A stretch of DNA of 64,000 nucleotides from assembly GCA_964017235.1 (NCBI GenBank), contig OZ024935.1, forward strand, positions 1,736,001-1,800,000, given 5' to 3'. The position numbers and the translations under genes are program-made. Below are positions 10,446 to 22,788 of this stretch, piece by piece. Origin of the DNA: Sabellastarte sp. h YS-2021. Its lineage: Eukaryota; Annelida; Polychaeta; Sabellida; Sabellidae. How positions within the stretch are numbered: the stretch's first letter is position 1; each line of letters opens with the position of its first letter. The notes under the pieces were generated by a model. That model was given only the letters and a program-made list of their open reading frames with translations. It was not told the origin of the DNA and did no database searches.

Positions 10446-13439
10446 TCCCCTTTGTTAATGCTCTATATCCCTGCAGTTCTACCATTTTGGCTGTTGTGTT
10501 TGTTATACTGATGCCTTGAGGTCAAAGCTTTGATATAGGAATCGAGTAGTCACTGTTAAATATTTGTGCCAAGACAAGTGCATCTGTATCACACAAGTTC
10601 CCAAGGTCGTTCATGTACTGTTCTCTACTAGTAAGACATCCACTGACATATTGACATGTAAACAGTGTGCAAGATTTTCCTTAAAATATTACATACTTGT
10701 TTGCTGGAACAATAAGGTTTACATTTAGCCAGAGCATAATCAAAAATAATTCATCAATTTTAACATTTGAGTATGTTAAAATATATTTAATTATATTATT
10801 GAGGTCCTCAGTGGCGTTAGCGGTTAGCAAGTTTGGAATCCAATCTCAGGCTATCACCTCTCTTTATGTCTGACTACCATAAGTAGTAATGCTGAGTGAC
10901 CTGATGTGACCCAGATTGTTGAATGTAAATTAATTATATTTTTGGTAAATCTTCAAACTCACATATATCTTTAGAATCTTGTTCAGCACACCCAAGCACT
11001 GAATAGCAAATATCAACTTGGACAATACCTAAGACTAAAGACCTAAGAACACTGTGTACATGAGACAAAGATTTCACTGAAAATACCCAAAAGAAAGGTG
11101 TTTTAACCTTCTGTGTGGATACCCTACAGATAGTTTAAAGAAGTACTTCAACCGACACAATAGAACCCCAAAACTCCATTACTTAAAACAATCATAAATT
11201 ATAAATATAATTGGAACAAAATATAAAATATTGGTAAAATTATCAAAAGTTCTTGTTCATAACTGCTGAAACGATTCAAGAGAGTGGGAAATTTGAAAAA
11301 TAAGCTTACTGCTGATGTCATTCAACATCCATCAGCCAGGCAATGGCGAAAAAGGGGCACATAGACCAGTATATACACGATAGGACAGATGTCCATGACC
11401 TAATCTAATTTCTAGTTGCAGTATCATCTTCACAATAGGCTAAATTAGTCACCTGTTCCACTGGAGCCGACCCTAACCAAATCATTTCAAACCTAGGGTC
11501 TGTGAGCTGAGTCTGGGATCGGAAATCAAAATCCAGAAAAAAGTGCAAAAAAATATGGATCACTTTCACTTCCCCGACAGGACGTAATGCATTCCGACTT
11601 GCGTTTGATCCAGATCCCGACATGACTTGGGATTGGGATATTGTTCTGCACGACCAGAGGGGAAACTATTAGGACAAGATGTAAAGCCCTAACCAACAAG
11701 TCATATCAGGTAATTACAAGCCATAAAGACAAACTGACAAGAATGAAGCTGTGTTCCAATCCACCTCAACTAGACTGATTAATTTCTGGAATTGGGATTG
11801 TGAGTCAGGATCAAAACAACACTGTATAAACCTGTTGTAGCTGCTGTTGCTCATCATTTATCACTGCAAAGATGTCAGCTACACACCAGCTTAGGGCACG
11901 TTTATGCTTTATTGGGTTAAATATTTTGATTTTCATTCCGATTTGCGAACAAAAAATGTTCCAAAGAAAGTCCCTTAGGATTCAAACCAAGTCTTGCACA
12001 CTTTCACTGAGAGGTTGTGGCTGCTTGTGAATCTTTCCCATAGGCAATCATTAATTTTCTTGTTCTTGTTGTACAGCTCCTCATTACTCTGATAAAGTCT
12101 ACTATGGCCTCTCTATCTGAGTCTGTTAAATAAACGTTCATCATATGTCATTTCTTGCACCTGGATAGGCACTCAGTAGATGTTTGGCTGGCCTCTCCTC
12201 CACCCTCTGTGTCTATTTCATTCCTTTCAGTTCTTGGTCTTTTTGGCCAGTGCCTACTGTAAAGATGGCTTTTTCTAGCATCTTTATGGTAATTGGGTTA
12301 CTACTATTTTTTCCAGCCTGTTTTCAAATCCAGACATATTCATCATAGACAGCCCATACGCTAAAGCTGGTACCAAAAAACAAAGATAGCTACGGTTTAT
12401 AAACCTATGCACAGCTCACATTCAGAGAGGCTGGCTAACAAATCAAATATCAACAGAAACTTGACTATTGACATCTTTTTGGACAAACGCCCTCAGTGAA
12501 TTAATTAATGTAAACAAGGTGACAAAGCACTACTCTGTCTGTGAAGTATCATCCTGTGGAGTTTCTGTCCTCCTGGCTCCCTGCCTCTCCCTCTACTCCC
12601 TCTGTTGTTTCTCTGCCTCCTCCTTCTCCCTCTCTTCTCTCTCCCCCATCCTCCTCTGGAATTCAGCAGCTGTATCTCCCAACTCAAACTCTGCAGGCGT
12701 GTCTGTGGGGAGTTTTATCTTCCTCACATTATTTGCTAACTTATTAGGACCCATCTTATAAATCAAATCAAGGAAGTATTTTCAAAAAACAAAAGCTATA
12801 TCAGTGCACAAAATCCTAACTTTATTTGTAAAAAAACAAAAGCCTGTCTCAACACTACCAGTTGTAATCCATCAGTGTTAAGAATCAAAATGATGCATTC
12901 CATGCACTAGCTCTCCTTTTCTACAGATTCCATAACCGACAAGTCGTGAGTTAGTGAAATGAAGGCATCTTGTACTACACACTTCCCAGCTTGTCTGTTG
13001 TTGTAATTGCCTTGTCCATTTCTTGTTATGTCTTGTTCTGCTGTGTTCCCAGCTTGTCCTGCTATGATGAAACCAAAGTCTGTAACCAAAGACTTGGAGA
13101 CTTTCCATTTTGACAGGAAGTGAGCAAGTCAGGTCTTGGTTGATTATGGCAGGCTGGTTTCAAGTACAGTCAGTATTGTTCTATGGCTTCTCATGGAGTG
13201 ATGTCAAGTAACTTCAATATGACAGGCCAGCAAGTAAGTGTTTCCGAACAAGATGGTTAAAGTACAGGACAGGTTTGGACATTACTACAACAGGACGTAG
13301 AGATATAAGACAAGCAGGTTTCCACCTGGGTGGAGCCACAGTTGGGATAAAGCCTTATGCAGGGTCAGTGGAATATAAAAAATATTTGATATTTTGCTGA
13401 CCCTCTACAAGTCGGCTCCAGTAGAGCAGCCTCATCAGC
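10446..13439. other. Duplicated non-genic DNA with a copy-1-specific insert
   Basis: Most of this aligns with 44030-45400 in copy 2. A tRNA-like head (GAGGTCCTCAGTGGCGTTAG) at 10800 looks SINE-derived. About 12.10-12.85 kb has no counterpart in copy 2. Inside it a minus-strand frame starting at 12754 reads MGPNKLANNVRKIKLP, then a Glu/Arg-rich stretch, and stops after about 53 codons. It resembles no protein I recognise and may be a piece of an unknown element. Confidence 0.45.
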
Positions 13440-13970
13440 AAAATATCTTAAAAGAGATATTCAGGGGACCATCCAAGTCAGTAATCCAGGGTTTCGGAAG
13501 TTAGAATAGTGAGTGGGGAAGCTTGAGCTGGTGTGTCCTTAAGATGTTTTCTAAAGGATGCAACTAAGGGGTTAGTTCTTATGTGAAAAGGAAGAGATTT
13601 AGTTCTTATGTGAAAAGGAAGAGATTTACAGATGGTTTGAGCATAATGGCTGAAGGAGTTTGAGATGTTTGTGATTTGTGTGAAGTAGGGACCTAAAGGA
13701 ACTTCAATTTTGGGACTTCTCTCTGAGGTATATTTATTGGCTATGTTTCAGCACTTTGTGTGTTATCCGCCCTATTTGACATTTTACTCTGTATTTAACT
13801 TGAAGCCAATGATATGTTTTAGTTGTTGCTCGAAGTTGGAATGCCTGGACAAACCAGCAGAGTCGGTTGGACATGCTAATTTCCAAACTCCAAAATCTCC
13901 AACTATGGACAGATGCCACACTCAGACCAAACATAATGTGGAAGACTGGAATTATACAATCTGGTCCCAA
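13440..13970 (-). mobile_element. CR1-like LINE 3' fragment, copy 1 only
   Basis: On the minus strand this gives HWLQVKYRVKCQIGRITHK and then ICKSLPFHIRTNPLVASF, which are the C-terminal blocks of the CR1-like ORF2 (compare HWLPVRHRVQFKIGLIT and WNSLPFQIRNSPSVASF in the element at 3548). Frameshifts and a 27-bp tandem duplication break it. Copy 2 has no counterpart, so this probably inserted after the duplication or was lost from copy 2. The 121-aa plus-strand ORF at 13710 is its antisense shadow. Confidence 0.75.
13574..13627 (+). repeat. 27-bp tandem duplication inside the LINE fragment
   Basis: Two identical units starting AGTTCTTATGTGAAAAGG lie at 13574-13600 and 13601-13627. On the minus strand they duplicate nine codons of the LINE block (LPFHIRTKS) without shifting the frame. 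Confidence 0.9.
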
Positions 13971-14163
13971 CCCACTATAGAATATGGAGCATTATTTTAT
14001 GTGAGCCTATGTAGTCCTAAAACTCCAATAATTCAAGTGTTTCTATTGTTTTTTAAATATATAGTGGTGTTGTGATATTCAGAAATTGGGGAAAACTAAT
14101 TGAATTAAATATTGCTGACAGTCAGTATATGAAGTCTAGTATGGTGATTACATATCCCAATGT

Positions 14164-14362
14164 CCCACCTCTGCGGCCGGGGATCGATCCCCGTCATGGC
14201 CGTAAGTGGGAAAGCTGGTAGTTGCTTGCCGTTGGTCGGCGGTTTACAGTACACAACCCTAGCGAACTCTATGTACTGGTTTCCTCTGCCCTTCCAACTA
14301 CCCGTCGTGATATGACCTGTACAGTGTTGAAAGCGACGTTAAACCCCAAATAAATAAATAAA
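14164..14362 (+). mobile_element. tRNA-derived SINE with 15-bp target-site duplication, copy 1 only
   Basis: Same SINE family as 5545. The box-B-like GGGGATCGATCCCC, the body GCCGTTGGTCGGCGGTTTAC and GATATGACCTGT, and the tail AAACCCCAAATAAATAAATA are all clear. TACATATCCCAATGT occurs at 14149-14163 and 14363-14377. Copy 2 at about 45735 has a single unbroken version of the flank (AAATTCCAATGTGCTT), so this is a post-duplication insertion. Confidence 0.9.
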
Positions 14363-14377
14363 TACATATCCCAATGT

Positions 14378-17300
14378 GCTTGTAGGTTATATAATGACTT
14401 GAACATTTGTCCACAATTACATTTCACTGCAGACAATGGAAAGAAAAGAAAAAAAACTGAATTCTGATGTCTGTTATTTAAAAATTAATAAACAATTTTG
14501 GTTAATAAAGGTCTTACAATGCTGCAACAGCTGTAACAATAAGGCTAAATTTCTGGCTTTTGTCGGAAACGGAAAAATAAAATATATCTAAAGGTTCTTG
14601 TTTCAAAAATAACCAGTAATTCATTGCTCTGAAAGGTTGAACCGTAATGAAAAATGTGTAATATTTTACAACAGCAATCCACAATTATCATTACACAATG
14701 CAAGCAGTAATAAATATATACCATTGCAATCCACTGACATGTGTATACAAAAGCCAAAGTTTACTTTGTAAAGGCCCTTTGCACTTAGATGACATAACAA
14801 ATCGATTTAGCTTGATCAAGTGAGAGTTTTAGATTTTTTTAAACAACTAGGGTAAATTTATCTCTTAACATTCCCACTTTTTGGAGGTGAACTCACACAT
14901 GGTTGACAACCATTGACTAGATGACAAATTGCCAACCACTAGGCCACTGAGGACTTTTTTCCTTAGAAGATATACTTGGAGTTTGATGTCCTTAGAGGTG
15001 ACAACACAATTAAATGATATGCACCATTGTCGGAGTGAGATGGGCCATTAAAGCAAACACTCTTTATACCTCTTCATGCTTCCCTAGTATGTGACAAAAT
15101 AAACACTGTCTTTTGCTCCTGAGGGGCATGGTACTTCAGTTGCAGTGCAATTAACTCTCATCCTCTTTGCTATTAAAAAATCATTTTGTGATATGGTCTA
15201 CAAATTGAGTTAAAAGCAGAATTAAATTCAGATTAATAAACGGTCCTTCACTTCTTGACGTGAAAACTTTAACCAAACTTTTGAAAATATTTGTCTCATG
15301 TTCATACCTGTTTATGGAGAGAATGAATTAAATACAGAAAAAAAATGCTCAATAAATATTAAACCACCTTTTCACCCATTCTGTAAAAGGGTGGATTATT
15401 GAAAATCTTTTGTACCTCCTCTTCAGTAATAATTTTTTTGCTTATCAATTTTCCTCACATTTTAGCTCAAAAATATTATGTTGCTGAGAGGTAACTTATA
15501 GATCTACATTCATAGATCAAAATGGAGCCACGATGGTATAGTGGTAACCAACTCGCCTTCCACCTCTGATCTTTCTCATTGCTTTAATCCATGATTGACC
15601 TTAGAATTCTGTAAAATTAAAGCAAAGACAAATAAATGACTGATTGATTGATTAATGCTGAGCATACAAGTTTGTCAAGATTCTGCACTGATTTCATACA
15701 GCAAGCAAGTACTAATTTTTAACACCTCAGATCAGGCTGGGGGTCAAACCAAAGACCTGTAATGTGGGAGGCGAGTGTGCTACTAGTTGCACCACCATTA
15801 CACCTGAATCCCCACATAATAAGGGTATGCATGTTGTTTCTGGTGTTACAACACAAAAAGTGACGTGTATATTACATTGCTTGCAAATTGTCTGTTTCAG
15901 TAGTATTTTTCAGTAGAAACATTATCTGACCCTCTATTTTCCAAATTTTCATTTTCAACTTCATTTAAAACTGTTACTTTCCATTATTTTACTTTTCTAT
16001 TATCTCACTTGTTACCTCCCCAAGATGGTTGGATAATAAAGGTTCTACTGTATATTATGTTCCAAAGAACAATAAAACCAGTTGAGACTTTTTTCAATTC
16101 TTATATTTTTGTTTGACTATTTAAAGTTACTCAGAATACCTGACTATATTTCTTTATCTTCAGCCAAGAGACGTTTTTACTTAAAAAGTAAAAGTTTATT
16201 ACTGTTTCCTTCAATCCTCATTTTCATTTTTCATAACATACACAACAACCAGAAACTATTTCTTCTTGAAGTTCTATTTTTATATTTCCAATACAAAGGC
16301 ATATTCGAGGCTTGATGTATGCCTGCCTTCCACTGTAACACAAAAAACAGGAGCCTTCATTAAACATATGTTATGCAAATACAACAAAAGAAATTCCCAG
16401 AAACATAGATCAATACAACAATTAGAACATTATGTTTTGGTTAGCCCAAAGATTTACTCAGACTTATATTAACACATGATTTGAATGATATCAAGAAAGT
16501 CAGTTTGCACAGCAAGGCAGGTTCAACTTTAGCCAATTAACAGCTTGTTGGGTGAGTAAACTTGTTACAAGGTGTTTAGTACTTATCATCTGTGAACTGT
16601 AGAATTATAAGAATTTAAAGTATAATAAGAAAATTGCATGAGTGACACATATTTTTAGACTACAAGAAACAAGACATTGCATACAATTTGAATCGAATGA
16701 TGGACATTTTGTATTTGGATGTGTGATAAAATTTCAAAACATGTATCTCATAAGGGTTACTGTGTGACACAAAATGCAGTTATTTACTTTAAATTTGTGA
16801 AGAAATTATTAGAAACTAGAAAACTGACAGTTTTATAGAATAATAAAAACTATTGGTTCATTCATGTTAAATATAATTTTGGAGACTTTTACTTCACTAG
16901 ATACATATATGGAAATAAGTCATTTTCAATCAGTCTATAAATAAGATATTAAATAGACTTGTGTGTGGCTTATAATAGAAAACCTTCCCAAATGACATAA
17001 ATGACAAGAAATAAATCACGAATGAAGATGACACTATTATACAATTTATAATACATTTTTAATTTTCATGATATGTATTTTTGTCTGATAAAAAGATACT
17101 TTTCCTTTATTAGCCACCATTTTCTATTAATAGGAAGTAAATTTTCTATGAAAAAAAATAAAAAGTTCTTATTTGAAACAATTAATGCCAAAGAGGCTGC
17201 CACATATATAGGGGCACTAGTGACTGAAAAAAATACAACTTTAGCTTGAGATTTCTCCATCATTCTCTGGTGAATTTTAATGCAATTATACCACCAGAAT

Positions 17301-18490
17301 CTCTGTAAAACTACCTGTCTAATGGTATTCTTACAATACTTATAGGGTACATAGTTTCTCAATTATTCAACATCTTTTAAGCCTGTATGTGTTTTCCTCT
17401 ACGTTACACGTCATTGATTTTTGTGTTAAATGCCATTTCACAAGTACCAGCCGTTACGTTTTTCACGTTAAAAATGGCCTTGCCAAGTTGATCTCCTCCG
17501 TAATCTTGTTTTAAATTAGGTTGCATTTTTGTGTTATGTTTTCAGAGAAACATTGTTTGCAACCTGTCTATTCATAAAAAATTGTATTTTTATTTGAAAA
17601 TATATATATTAAGGTTCAAAAACACTCGTAGAATATTTATAGCATATGTTTTAAATAATACATGTATAATACCTACAATTAACACTTTTCTTTACATTTC
17701 AGTGAAAAAGAATTTGTTTTAATAATATTTTTTCAAACCAACAAGTTTTCATGGTTTTACCTACAAGCTTTTGTTGGTGAGAGTGCTAAACGAAAAGAGT
17801 CTATTTGCCTGAAACATCTTTCAAATAGATTTTGCCACACGTGCCACTTTTTATTGAATTTTGTTTCAGCCTGTTTTATAACGGCTATAGTCTTTTGTGT
17901 TTTCCAACTTTTTGGAGAAAATATGTTTATTTTAAACTTATATTTGGCACACCAAAATACATAGTTTTTATTAATAGTACGCATAAAATTTAGGTTCCAG
18001 AAATATTATACTCTTCATAGCTCAGTATTTTTCTGGAATCTAACAAATCGATATTGATTAAACATTTATTTCTAAATAATCTTTTTAAATTCTGCCATAA
18101 GTCTTTTTCCTGTTAACATTGTGCAAATAAAAATACGATTGTTTCGGGAATTTGTCCTCATAATCTACATAGATTTGAATTAGTAATTGCAGTTTTGTAT
18201 AGATATTCATTGTTTTCAATATATTGAAAAGGATTTTGTATTGAAACAAGACCAGGCCATTATCAAAAACTGCTTTCATACAAGCTTTAAAATATTTCCC
18301 ATTTTACTCATCTGGTAAAGTGTAGACTTCTAGAGTGATAGTTTCTGGACTTCAAACTTGAAATCAACCATGTTGAGAATTAAACAAAATATTACATTTA
18401 ACTAGAACTGGGTTTTGTAATTCATTGATGTTCCAGTCAATGTTAATTTGTTTATGCTCATAAACTTTCATAGCGCATCTAAAAAAGAGT
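14378..18490. other. Duplicated AT-rich non-genic DNA
   Basis: Collinear with about 45740-49950 in copy 2. I see no gene. At 15525-15650 there is a truncated SINE with a tRNA-like head (GATGGTATAGTGGTAACC) and a GATTGATT tail; the counterpart is at 46918-47060. A tRNA-like piece on the minus strand ends near 14955 (CCACTAGGCCACTGAGGAC). The 60-98 aa ORFs here are Phe/Ile/Lys-rich chance ORFs of AT-rich DNA. Confidence 0.5.
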
Positions 18491-18499
18491 CCTTAAAAT

Positions 18500-19965
18500 A
18501 TTGAGAAAATCTGCTCATGTTTCCCTACCTCCTTCAATTCGCAACACATCGCCCCTGACTCTGTTCTCTTGACTGTTGGCCCACATTTTTCGTCCCTGAT
18601 TATCTGGACATCCTCATCACCCCCATCAGTTTGATAATCAATGCCTCACTTAAACAAGATAAGTGTCCAAAGTTTTTTTTCAAGCAGGCCCATGTTACTC
18701 CAATCCACAAAATATCAACCTTGGACAAAGTGTTCAAAAATTACAGGATTGTTTCCAGCCTCAATTTTATTTCAAAGATTTTCGAAAGGGTAGTAGCTCT
18801 CCAGCTTCAAACTCAACTTGATGCATCTGGCCTTATGACTGGGTTTCAAATAGCTTACAGAAAACATCATTTCACTAAAAGTGCCCTCTTTTATATTTAA
18901 AACGATACTCTCTTTAATATGGCTAAAGGGTCTTTCACAGACCTCATCCTCCCGGATCTCTTGAAACTTCAACACCATCAACCACACTATTCTCCTTGAC
19001 AGGCTCAACACATACTATGGAATCAGTGAACTGGCACTTGGTTGGTTCAAAACATACTTGTCGGATAGGACACACTCTGTTAAGGTAGGTAGCACTCTCT
19101 CGCATCCTGCTGACCTGCAGTTTGGGGTGCCCCAGGGTTCTGTTCTTGGTCCAATTTTTTTCTCTTTATACAAACCCAATCAGCTCAATCATTCTCTCAT
19201 ACAGTAGCATAAAGTTCCATTTCCATGCCGATGATACCCAGTTATACATGACACTCTCACTAGCAAATTTCTCTCATTCCATACAACTACCTAACTGCCT
19301 AAATGACACTTAAAGTTAAAACTAAACCCTAATGAAATTGCATTTATTTTGATAGGTTCCAAGAACCACATAAACAACTCCTTCCGCACTTCGCAATTAA
19401 TATTCTTGGTAATCACGTCTCACCAGCACAAAGTGTCAAGAAACTCGGAGTGGTGTTTGATTCTAACTTAACTCATCCAAATCACATATCTCGTAAGTTA
19501 TAAAGTCTGCCAGAGTCTATGCTAGAGATCTCTACAGAATTCGTCCCCTTCTCAACCTAAAAACATCAGTCTTTCTAGCAAATGCTTTAGTCAGCAGCAG
19601 ATTGGACTACTGAAACTCCCTGTTTGCATCACTCACTGATTTTGAGTTCAAAAGATTGCAGCGGGTCCAAAAACACTTTTTAGGGTTGTGTTCACTCTTC
19701 TAAGTTCTCATATATTACCCCTCAATTGAAAAACTCCATTGGCTACCAGTCAAGCACAGGGTACTACTTAGAATAGACCTCATTACATGCAAAATTCTAA
19801 ACCGCAGACAATCAGCTTATCTTAGTGAATTATTTCACCCCTACACCTCCTCCAGAAACACAAGACACAGCAGCCTTAAATGTAAGTTCCTTCACATCCC
19901 CACCTTTGACTCTACAGTTCAAAAATCAATCAAACACTTTTCTAATTCTTTCAGTTTCTAATTCG
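18500..19965 (+). mobile_element. CR1-like LINE, truncated at both ends, copy 1 only
   Basis: Same family as the LINE at 3548. RT blocks can be read in several frames: FKQAHVTPIHKISTL, NYRIVSSLNFISKIFERVV, FQIAYRKHHFTKSALF, a damaged palm block, FGVPQGSVLGPIFFSLY, FHFHADDTQLYMTLS with HADD in the active-site position, and KLGVVFDSNLTHP. The match stops at about 19965 inside the SNSFS block, so the hairpin and ATTAG tail are absent. Copy 2 near 49980 lacks it. It is inactivated by frameshifts. Confidence 0.8.
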
Positions 19966-21629
19966 TTGTACGTGTACATTTAACCACATGAATTATGATC
20001 ATCACAGCTTAACCTCACTGATTCACAAAATGATTGTATTATATATGAATATTGTGTGCCATATATCCAGTGCTACAGGACTAGTAGAACTATTTGACCC
20101 ATGTGACAGCACAAGTAAAGTCTAAGCACTAGTGGCTGATATTCCCATAACTGAAAGACAGAGTGTAAGAAATCACCATTTTGGGATAGGACAAAATGAC
20201 AGAAGACAGTCATTTTAAGTGGTCAACCTAGTCACTGTGTATATACTTGTCCCTAGGATCGAAACCAGGTCCTCTTTGTTCCTGTGTCAGTATCACTACT
20301 TCAAACAAAATACAGCGAAATCATTTTTGCACAGACATACCAAACCTGCAGTTTGCTTTAGCACAATTATTTGTGGTTAGAAAACTTGTGTGTGTTCTGG
20401 CCCCAAATAAAGTAATATTATACTTTAAGTAGTTGTAATAATGAAAATACTTAAAGCAGTAATCTTATACTTTTAAATAATGTACATGTACATATAGGAC
20501 TCAGTAGTATTTGGAGATATTATCAAGTTCCTTTCATTCATAGCTCTGATAACCAAGTTCTGTAAAATCGTATACATTTAAATTGCAATTGAGAATCTTT
20601 TCTTTTTCTAAAAGTATCCATTATTTATTCATTAATAGGTGGTTATGATCATACACGGCAGCCTTTGTTATATATTTTCATAAAAACCCTTAAATTTGAA
20701 CTAAAATGGCCATAAAACCCCACAATATATACCAGAAACATAAAAATAAAAAGTAATGATGTTTAAAAACCTATTTAAATTTTCAAACTAAGAGAAGGGG
20801 TATAATTAAATGGGTTAATAGCCTCACAGGTTTCCAGTATTAGAAAATATTTGACTGTTGACTCGGTACCTTCATGGCCTAGTAAATAATTCATTATTTC
20901 AAGTATTGGACACTTACTTGGTCTTTATCCTATACGTAAACTGATTGACATAATGCCATTGAATTTGGTCCAAGCCGTCAAGATATATATAAATCAATCA
21001 TTCAATCTTAGACCAAATCTCAGAAAAATTGTATATTCTTTTTATTTTACCAAATTATATTATACAAAGAAATATTTTCATGAAATAATTGTTTGAATAT
21101 CTGAAATAAAATTTCATTATTACTTGGTAACTATCTTGTCATTGATGCCTATTGCCTAACTAAAAAAATATGTTTTTCAAAGTTAGACACGAAGCACCTG
21201 ATTTATGCAACATTTGATTAGTTATGAAAAGTTCAACTCATGAGGACTTTATTAATTGTCATGAATTTGTTTTAAATTATGCACAATTGTAAATAGTAAT
21301 GTTGGATTTTTATTAGAGTGTATGGCCAAATGAAATAAAAATATTAAAGAGGCATTCGGTCATATATCAGCATATTAAATGCACCTGAGCCACTGTAACC
21401 GAACTTACAACCCTGCACATACATAAGATCCTCTACACCTTCAAGTAATATTTCAGTAATGTTAAAATTTACATTTTTCCATTTCAAAGTTGGGGTTTAC
21501 GTCCTGCTCTACAGCCAGGGCCAGGGCAAACCAAGAGGTAACTCGAACCAACAAAGAGGTAATAGCCTGTAATTGGAAGCCAAACTTGCTAACCCACTAA
21601 GCCACTGAGGGCCTATTTTTTCCATTCCA
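19966..21629. other. Duplicated non-genic DNA upstream of C1q gene 1
   Basis: Aligns with about 50280-51773 in copy 2. There is no coding signal. At 21490-21615 a SINE-like piece on the minus strand has a tRNA-like head (AACCCACTAAGCCACTGAGG) that ends some 15 bases before the splice-acceptor-like TTTTTCCATTCCAG at 21617-21630. Confidence 0.5.
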
Positions 21630-21669
21630 GATATCAGAAGCATATCAACTCAACTTCAAAGCTTGCAAG

Positions 21670-22524
21670 ATGTGTGTCTTGATAACAAATATCGCCATTT
21701 TTGTGGGTGTCATTGTGTTCTCAGGCCATGGAACAGGTAAGTAATATGTGTGACATTAGTTGTGTCATGTAAATAGCTGGTAAAATAAGTCACACAACTG
21801 AAAAGTTTTTGATTGGCCAGGTAAGTCCTAATGCTCTTTATGAGTGACCAGATTTAACACAATCAGTTTAAATCATATTGAAGGCCTGTCTTACTTTCTC
21901 ACAGAGACGTTACATGTCAGTTTTTAAAATGTTGTGCATAACGTCCCATTGTTTATAACATAAACGTTTCATGTGTCAGGATAAGCCATGCAAACATTGT
22001 ACATAAGACACGCATCACCCAAGCCACCCCCTGCTCAATGCAGACTGGAATGAATTACTTGACAGAAAGTGTCCTCATCCATTATTATTCTTTTCTTTTT
22101 CTCTTTAGATGCTACCACAAGAGCCTTTTGTCTCTATACCCCTGATTCCAAAAACTATGATGTCCCGCAGCTGATCAAATTCACCAAGACAGCATACCAA
22201 ACAGGTGGTGGAATTAATCCAAATGGCTACTACGTATGTCCAGAATCTGGTGTCTATCACTTCATCTACTGTCTTTACTCTGGGCCTATGAAGTATCCAT
22301 ATCCACGACGTAGCAGTGCAGAGCTGCGCCTTGGTGGGGTACCCATTGGTGATGCTCTCTCCTACAACAGAGATTCTAGATACATCATTGTGAACACATG
22401 CAAGACGATCATCTACTTTTGTGTCAAGGGTAAGAGTGTCTACGTGAGGTCCAAATTTGATTCCAATACCATTAGACAATGGGGCACAAGAACCAGTTTC
22501 TGTGGATTCTGTATCACATGTTGA
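21670..22524 (+). CDS. Secreted C1q-domain protein, paralog 1 (two coding exons)
   Basis: The coding sequence joins 21670-21736 and 22109-22524 (160 aa). Exon 1 encodes a hydrophobic signal peptide (MCVLITNIAIFVGVIVFSG) and ends with G before donor GTAAGT. Exon 2 starts after TTTCTCTTTAG, and the split codon makes Asp. The 138-residue mature part is one C1q-like globular domain with no collagen region: IKFTKTAYQTGGG, YYVCPESGVYHFIYCLYSG, AELRLGGVPIGDALSYN, IIVNTCKTIIYFCVKGKSV and the closing SFCGFCITC. Eight Cys in the mature chain is unusual for C1q and suggests disulfides. An acceptor-like TTCCATTCCAG before 21631 suggests an untranslated first exon upstream. AATAAA lies at 22580. Head-only C1q proteins of molluscs usually act as secreted lectin-like recognition or matrix proteins; the ligand here is unknown. 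A TNF-like fold is the alternative, but CPxSGVYxF favours C1q. Confidence 0.8.
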
Positions 22525-22579
22525 GTCTTTTATGACAATTTATTGTTCACAATTATTGCTAAATGAATGTTTAGCTATG

Positions 22580-22585
22580 AATAAA
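22580..22585 (+). terminator. Poly(A) signal of C1q gene 1
   Basis: AATAAA lies 56 bases after the stop codon in GCTATGAATAAAAG. The same signal is kept in the paralog at 53057. Confidence 0.7.
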
Positions 22586-22788
22586 AGAGTTTTACTGCAT
22601 AATCATTAATTTAGTACAACTAAAGCACTATTAGCATACACAAACACACCTGCACACACATTGTGACACTGTAAGCACCCTACCGCTGGCATCCACCCAC
22701 ACACAAAGGATCTGTGTATGGCACGTATGTTGCACATGATTTGATAGAGGGTGAACTACGATGGATGCTAATACAATGTAAAAAGGCA

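Noticed and set aside
12468..12761. 97-codon plus-strand ORF rich in Ser and Leu
   Set aside because: Low-complexity CT-rich strand; the opposite strand gives an equally plausible Glu/Arg-rich frame with a stop. No gene supported.
13710..14075. 121-codon plus-strand ORF
   Set aside because: Antisense to a LINE fragment that reads clearly on the minus strand.
22109..22524. TNF-family ligand instead of C1q
   Set aside because: The CPxSGVYxF block, the lack of a transmembrane segment and the short secreted head-only layout favour C1q, though the folds are related.
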